NCBI RefSeq assembly: GCF_003095375.1
Contig: NZ_QEHR01000004.1
Location: forward strand, 124,001 to 188,000
DNA from: Marixanthomonas spongiae
GTDB taxonomy: Bacteria; Bacteroidota; Bacteroidia; Flavobacteriales; Flavobacteriaceae
Length of the DNA stretch: 64,000 bases
Direction: 5' to 3'
Shown piece by piece: positions 61,219 through 64,000 of this stretch. How positions within the stretch are numbered: position 1 is the stretch's first letter; the number at the start of each line of letters is the position of its first letter. The position numbers and the translations under genes are program-made. The notes beneath the pieces are model-generated. The model was given only the letters and a program-made list of their open reading frames with translations. It was not told the origin of the DNA and made no database searches.

Positions 61219-63378
61219 TTACTCTTTTACTTCTTTATTTACTTTTTCAGGCAACACTTCGTAACCCATATTGTAGAGCGTAAAACCGTAAATATCGGCG
61301 TATTGGTCTATGGTTTTGCTTACTGGCGTTCCCGCACCGTGGCCGGCATCGGTTTCAATCCGGATCAATACCGGGTTGTCGCCAGTTTGATGTTCTTGCA
61401 GTTCGGCGGCAAATTTAAAACTGTGCGCTGGCACCACACGGTCGTCGTGATCGCCTGTTGTTATCAAGGTTGCGGGATACTCCACGCCATCTTTAACATT
61501 GTGAACAGGGGAATAACCTTTTAGATATTCAAACATCTCTTTGCTGTCTTCGGCGGTTCCGTAATCGTACGCCCAACCGGCTCCGGCTGTAAAGGTGTGG
61601 TAGCGCAACATGTCCAACACCCCAACGTCTGGTAAGGCCACTTGCATTAAATCTGGGCGTTGTGTCATCGTCGCTCCAACTAATAAACCACCGTTAGAGC
61701 CTCCTCGAATGGCTAAATAATCACTGGAAGTGTAGTTGTTATCTATTAAATATTCGGCAGCGGCAATAAAATCGTCGAACACATTTTGCTTTTTCATCTT
61801 GATTCCTGCTTTGTGCCATTTTTTACCGTATTCACCTCCGCCGCGCAAATTGGGAACCGCATAGATACCGCCTTGTTCCATCCATACGGCATTGGTAATG
61901 CTAAAGCTTGGCGTTAAGCTTATGTTGAAACCACCATAGCCATACAGAATTGTCGGGTTTTTTCCGTTGAGCTCAATCCCTTTTTTGTGGGTAATGATCA
62001 TCGGGATTTTGGTACCGTCTTTCGAGGTATAAAAAACTTGTTCGCTGGTATAATCTTCCGGATTGAAGTCTATTTCAGGTTTGCGGAACAATTCTGAAGT
62101 ACCTTCTTCAATATCATATTTATAGATGCTTCCTGGCGTTACATAATTGGTAAAGTTGTAAAACAGTTCTTTTTCGTCTTTTTTAGCGCCAAAGCCGCCG
62201 GCGCTTCCTACGCCTGGCAGTTCTATTTCACGTACTTTATTTCCGTCGTAATCATATTGATATACTTTTGAAACGGCATCGACCATATAATTGGTAAAAA
62301 TATAACCACCCCCTGTTGATGGGTTCAGCACGTTTTCGGTCTCTGGGATAAAGTCTTCCCAGTTTTCAGGTGTTGGATTTGCGGCATCGACCGTCACAAT
62401 TTTTTTATTGGGCGCGTTGAGGTTGGTAACCAAATAGAGTTTGGTGCCGTCGTTGTCCAATAAATAGGTGTCGCTATCGGTATGGTCTAAAATCGTGACC
62501 AATTCGCTGTCCGGCTTGGTCAAGTCTTTTAAGAAAAGCTTGTTGCCAGAAGTGGAAACACTGGCGAGTATAGTAAGATAGCGATTGTCTTCTGAAACGT
62601 TTCCACGAACGTATCTATGTTTTTCTGCTTCGGTACCACCAAAAACCAATTTATCTTCTTTTTGAGAGGTTCCCAACTTGTGATAATATAATTTATGTTG
62701 GTCGGTTTTTGCCGAAAGCTCGCTTCCTTTTGGTTTATCATAACTGGAATAGTAAAAACCGTCATTTCCATTCCAAGACAGTCCGCTGAATTTTACATCA
62801 ATAATGGTATCCTCTACTATTTCCTTTTTCTCGGTATTCATGACGAGCACTTTTCGCCAATCGCTTCCACCTTCCGAAATACTGTACGCAGCGGTTTTCC
62901 CATCTTCAGAAAAGCTTAGGTTGTCCAAAGAGATGGTACCATCGTCTTTAAAAGTGTTGGGATCCAAAAACACTTCAGCAGTATCGGGGTCTTCCCCGGT
63001 TTTGTAGCGATAGACCACGTATTGATTTTGCAGGCCATCGTTTTTATAGAAATACGTATAATCGCCCTCTTTGAAAGGGGCGCTTACTTTTTCGTAATTC
63101 CAAAGGGTCGATAGTCGTTCTTTTAGAGCATCGCGGTATGGAATATTGTCTAAATATCCGTAGGTGGTTTTGTTTTCACGCTGCACCCAATCGGCCGTTT
63201 CCTCGCTGCGGTCGTCTTCCAACCAGCGGTACGGGTCTTTTACTTCGGTGCCAAAATAGGTGTCAACGGTATCTACTTTTTTAGTTTCGGGATACGTCAA
63301 CGCAGTAGTTTCTTTAGATTCTTCTTTGCAAGCCACAATGGTAAGCCCAACAACAATGGGAATTATAAGTTTTTTCAT
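61219..63378 (-). CDS. Prolyl oligopeptidase family (S9) serine peptidase, lipoprotein
   Basis: A 719-residue exported peptidase. The signal peptide ends in a lipobox VAC (about Cys17). A beta-propeller N-terminal domain (about 60-420) is followed by the alpha/beta hydrolase domain with nucleophile Ser561 (GGSNGGL), catalytic Asp in GDHDDRVVP and His in [19 protein letters not shown] is the oxyanion segment. It cuts peptides after proline. Confidence 0.96.
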   Translation of the reverse strand: MKKLIIPIVVGLTIVACKEESKETTALTYPETKKVDTVDTYFGTEVKDPYRWLEDDRSEETADWVQRENKTTYGYLDNIPYRDALKERLSTLWNYEKVSAPFKEGDYTYFYKNDGLQNQYVVYRYKTGEDPDTAEVFLDPNTFKDDGTISLDNLSFSEDGKTAAYSISEGGSDWRKVLVMNTEKKEIVEDTIIDVKFSGLSWNGNDGFYYSSYDKPKGSELSAKTDQHKLYYHKLGTSQKEDKLVFGGTEAEKHRYVRGNVSEDNRYLTILASVSTSGNKLFLKDLTKPDSELVTILDHTDSDTYLLDNDGTKLYLVTNLNAPNKKIVTVDAANPTPENWEDFIPETENVLNPSTGGGYIFTNYMVDAVSKVYQYDYDGNKVREIELPGVGSAGGFGAKKDEKELFYNFTNYVTPGSIYKYDIEEGTSELFRKPEIDFNPEDYTSEQVFYTSKDGTKIPMIITHKKGIELNGKNPTILYGYGGFNISLTPSFSITNAVWMEQGGIYAVPNLRGGGEYGKKWHKAGIKMKKQNVFDDFIAAAEYLIDNNYTSSDYLAIRGGSNGGLLVGATMTQRPDLMQVALPDVGVLDMLRYHTFTAGAGWAYDYGTAEDSKEMFEYLKGYSPVHNVKDGVEYPATLITTGDHDDRVVPAHSFKFAAELQEHQTGDNPVLIRIETDAGHGAGTPVSKTIDQYADIYGFTLYNMGYEVLPEKVNKEVKE

Positions 63379-63509
63379 AATAAAATATTTAGTCCTTATT
63401 CCACTTTTCCATTTTGCAAAGTGAGCATGTAGGACAAGTAATCGGTAAATGTAATAAAAACCGAAATTATAAACTATTTTAGTTTAGGCAGACTTGCTTT
63501 AACGGACGA

Positions 63510-63887
63510 TCAATATTGAAACAACGGTCTATAGACCTTCCAATACTTATAGATTAAAATACCGTTGATTACCGAAATAACGATGGCATTTGCAATGGCC
63601 GGGAGGTCTAAAAACAAATGGAACAACAATATGTTCAAACTTATGGGAGCCAATAACAACAAGGCAAAGGGCACCCATTTTTTGATCAATAAGAGCAGAC
63701 CGATAAAAACTTCAAAAGCTCCAAGAACGGGCAGCACGTATCCAGTGGCTTTTAAAGATTGCATGAAATCTGCCGCATGTGCGGGCAATTGAGGAATGGG
63801 CATAAAACCGATAAATTTATTAAGGCCAAAAACGAGCAGACCCAGCGCAAGGATGATGCGCAGGATGGTAGTAAAAGTTGAGTTCAT
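63510..63887 (-). CDS. DoxX family membrane protein
   Basis: A 125-residue integral membrane protein with four hydrophobic segments (about 6-25, 46-66, 70-88, 97-115). TILRIILALGLLVFGLNKFIGFMPIPQ and GYVLPVLGAFEVFIGLLLLI fit DoxX/DoxD. Function uncertain; relatives act in redox or membrane-protein complexes. It lies 131 bases upstream of the S9 peptidase on the same strand. Confidence 0.9.
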   Translation of the reverse strand: MNSTFTTILRIILALGLLVFGLNKFIGFMPIPQLPAHAADFMQSLKATGYVLPVLGAFEVFIGLLLLIKKWVPFALLLLAPISLNILLFHLFLDLPAIANAIVISVINGILIYKYWKVYRPLFQY

Positions 63888-64000
63888 AAGGTTGGTTGTT
63901 TAGTGTTTTCTTTTTAAATATACTGAAAAATAAAAAACCCCGTCACCAAATTATTGATTACGAGGTTAAGAGACGTTCTTTAGAAAATCTATACTAATTT

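Overview
The window looks like a chromosomal stretch of a marine-type Flavobacteriaceae (Bacteroidota) genome. The signs are many Bacteroidetes-type -7 promoter boxes (TAnnTTTG) with almost no Shine-Dalgarno sequences, Flavobacteriia-typical families (DUF4175, DUF6327, DUF4349, an OMP_b-brl-type TonB receptor, large S8/S9/M1 exported peptidases), moderate-to-low GC, and dispersed REP-like palindromes between genes. No insertion sequence, prophage or CRISPR array is visible. Identifications rest on reading the translations; no database search was run.

Layout. 1-6 kb: pgk (cut by the window edge), holB, a methyltransferase, mnmG flanked by two ParB-site (parS) look-alikes, and ybeY. 6-10.4 kb: a giant DUF4175 membrane/coiled-coil protein and a small membrane protein/XRE regulator pair. 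10.5-19.5 kb: gltX, an outer-membrane protein, an SPFH protein, a YtxH/holin/DUF6327 envelope cassette, glnS, an APC permease, a DUF4397-like lipoprotein, folB and tRNA-Cys. 19.7-23 kb: a LysE-type exporter, rnr and a DUF2007 protein. 23.0-23.6 kb: an AT-rich gene-free gap with repeated TATCAACA/TTGTTAACAA motifs between divergent rnr and rpiB, proposed here as a candidate replication origin. 23.6-32.3 kb: rpiB, a CDF metal exporter, a GNAT protein, a sterol-desaturase-type hydroxylase, an HTH/PIN toxin-antitoxin-like pair, a tail-specific protease, an AT-rich orphan with a HEPN-like Rx4H motif, a DUF4349 lipoprotein and rnpA. 32.4-41 kb: M1 and S8 peptidases, an MBL hydrolase, a cation/proton antiporter with an RCK domain, and lepA. 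41-49.5 kb: a TonB-type receptor, dusB, a LolC/E-like permease, rbfA, methylmalonyl-CoA epimerase, a CAU tRNA, ribE and pdxA. 49.6-53.5 kb: the fatty-acid cluster DUF177-rpmF-fabH-accB-accC. 53.7-64 kb: an FAD oxidoreductase/mtgA/GreA-like operon, a FUSC transporter, two NAD(P)-binding oxidoreductases, an ABC ATPase, prolyl oligopeptidase and a DoxX protein.

Most genes are housekeeping: translation (two aminoacyl-tRNA synthetases, L32, rbfA, lepA, ybeY, rnpA, mnmG, dusB, two tRNAs), cofactors (folB, ribE, pdxA), lipid synthesis and envelope functions. The parS-like sites with mnmG and rnpA, and the rnr-rpiB gap, together suggest an origin-proximal part of the chromosome. The accessory-looking pieces are the membrane/XRE pair, the HTH/PIN pair and the AT-rich HEPN-like orphan; the last is the best candidate here for an undescribed defence or stress protein.
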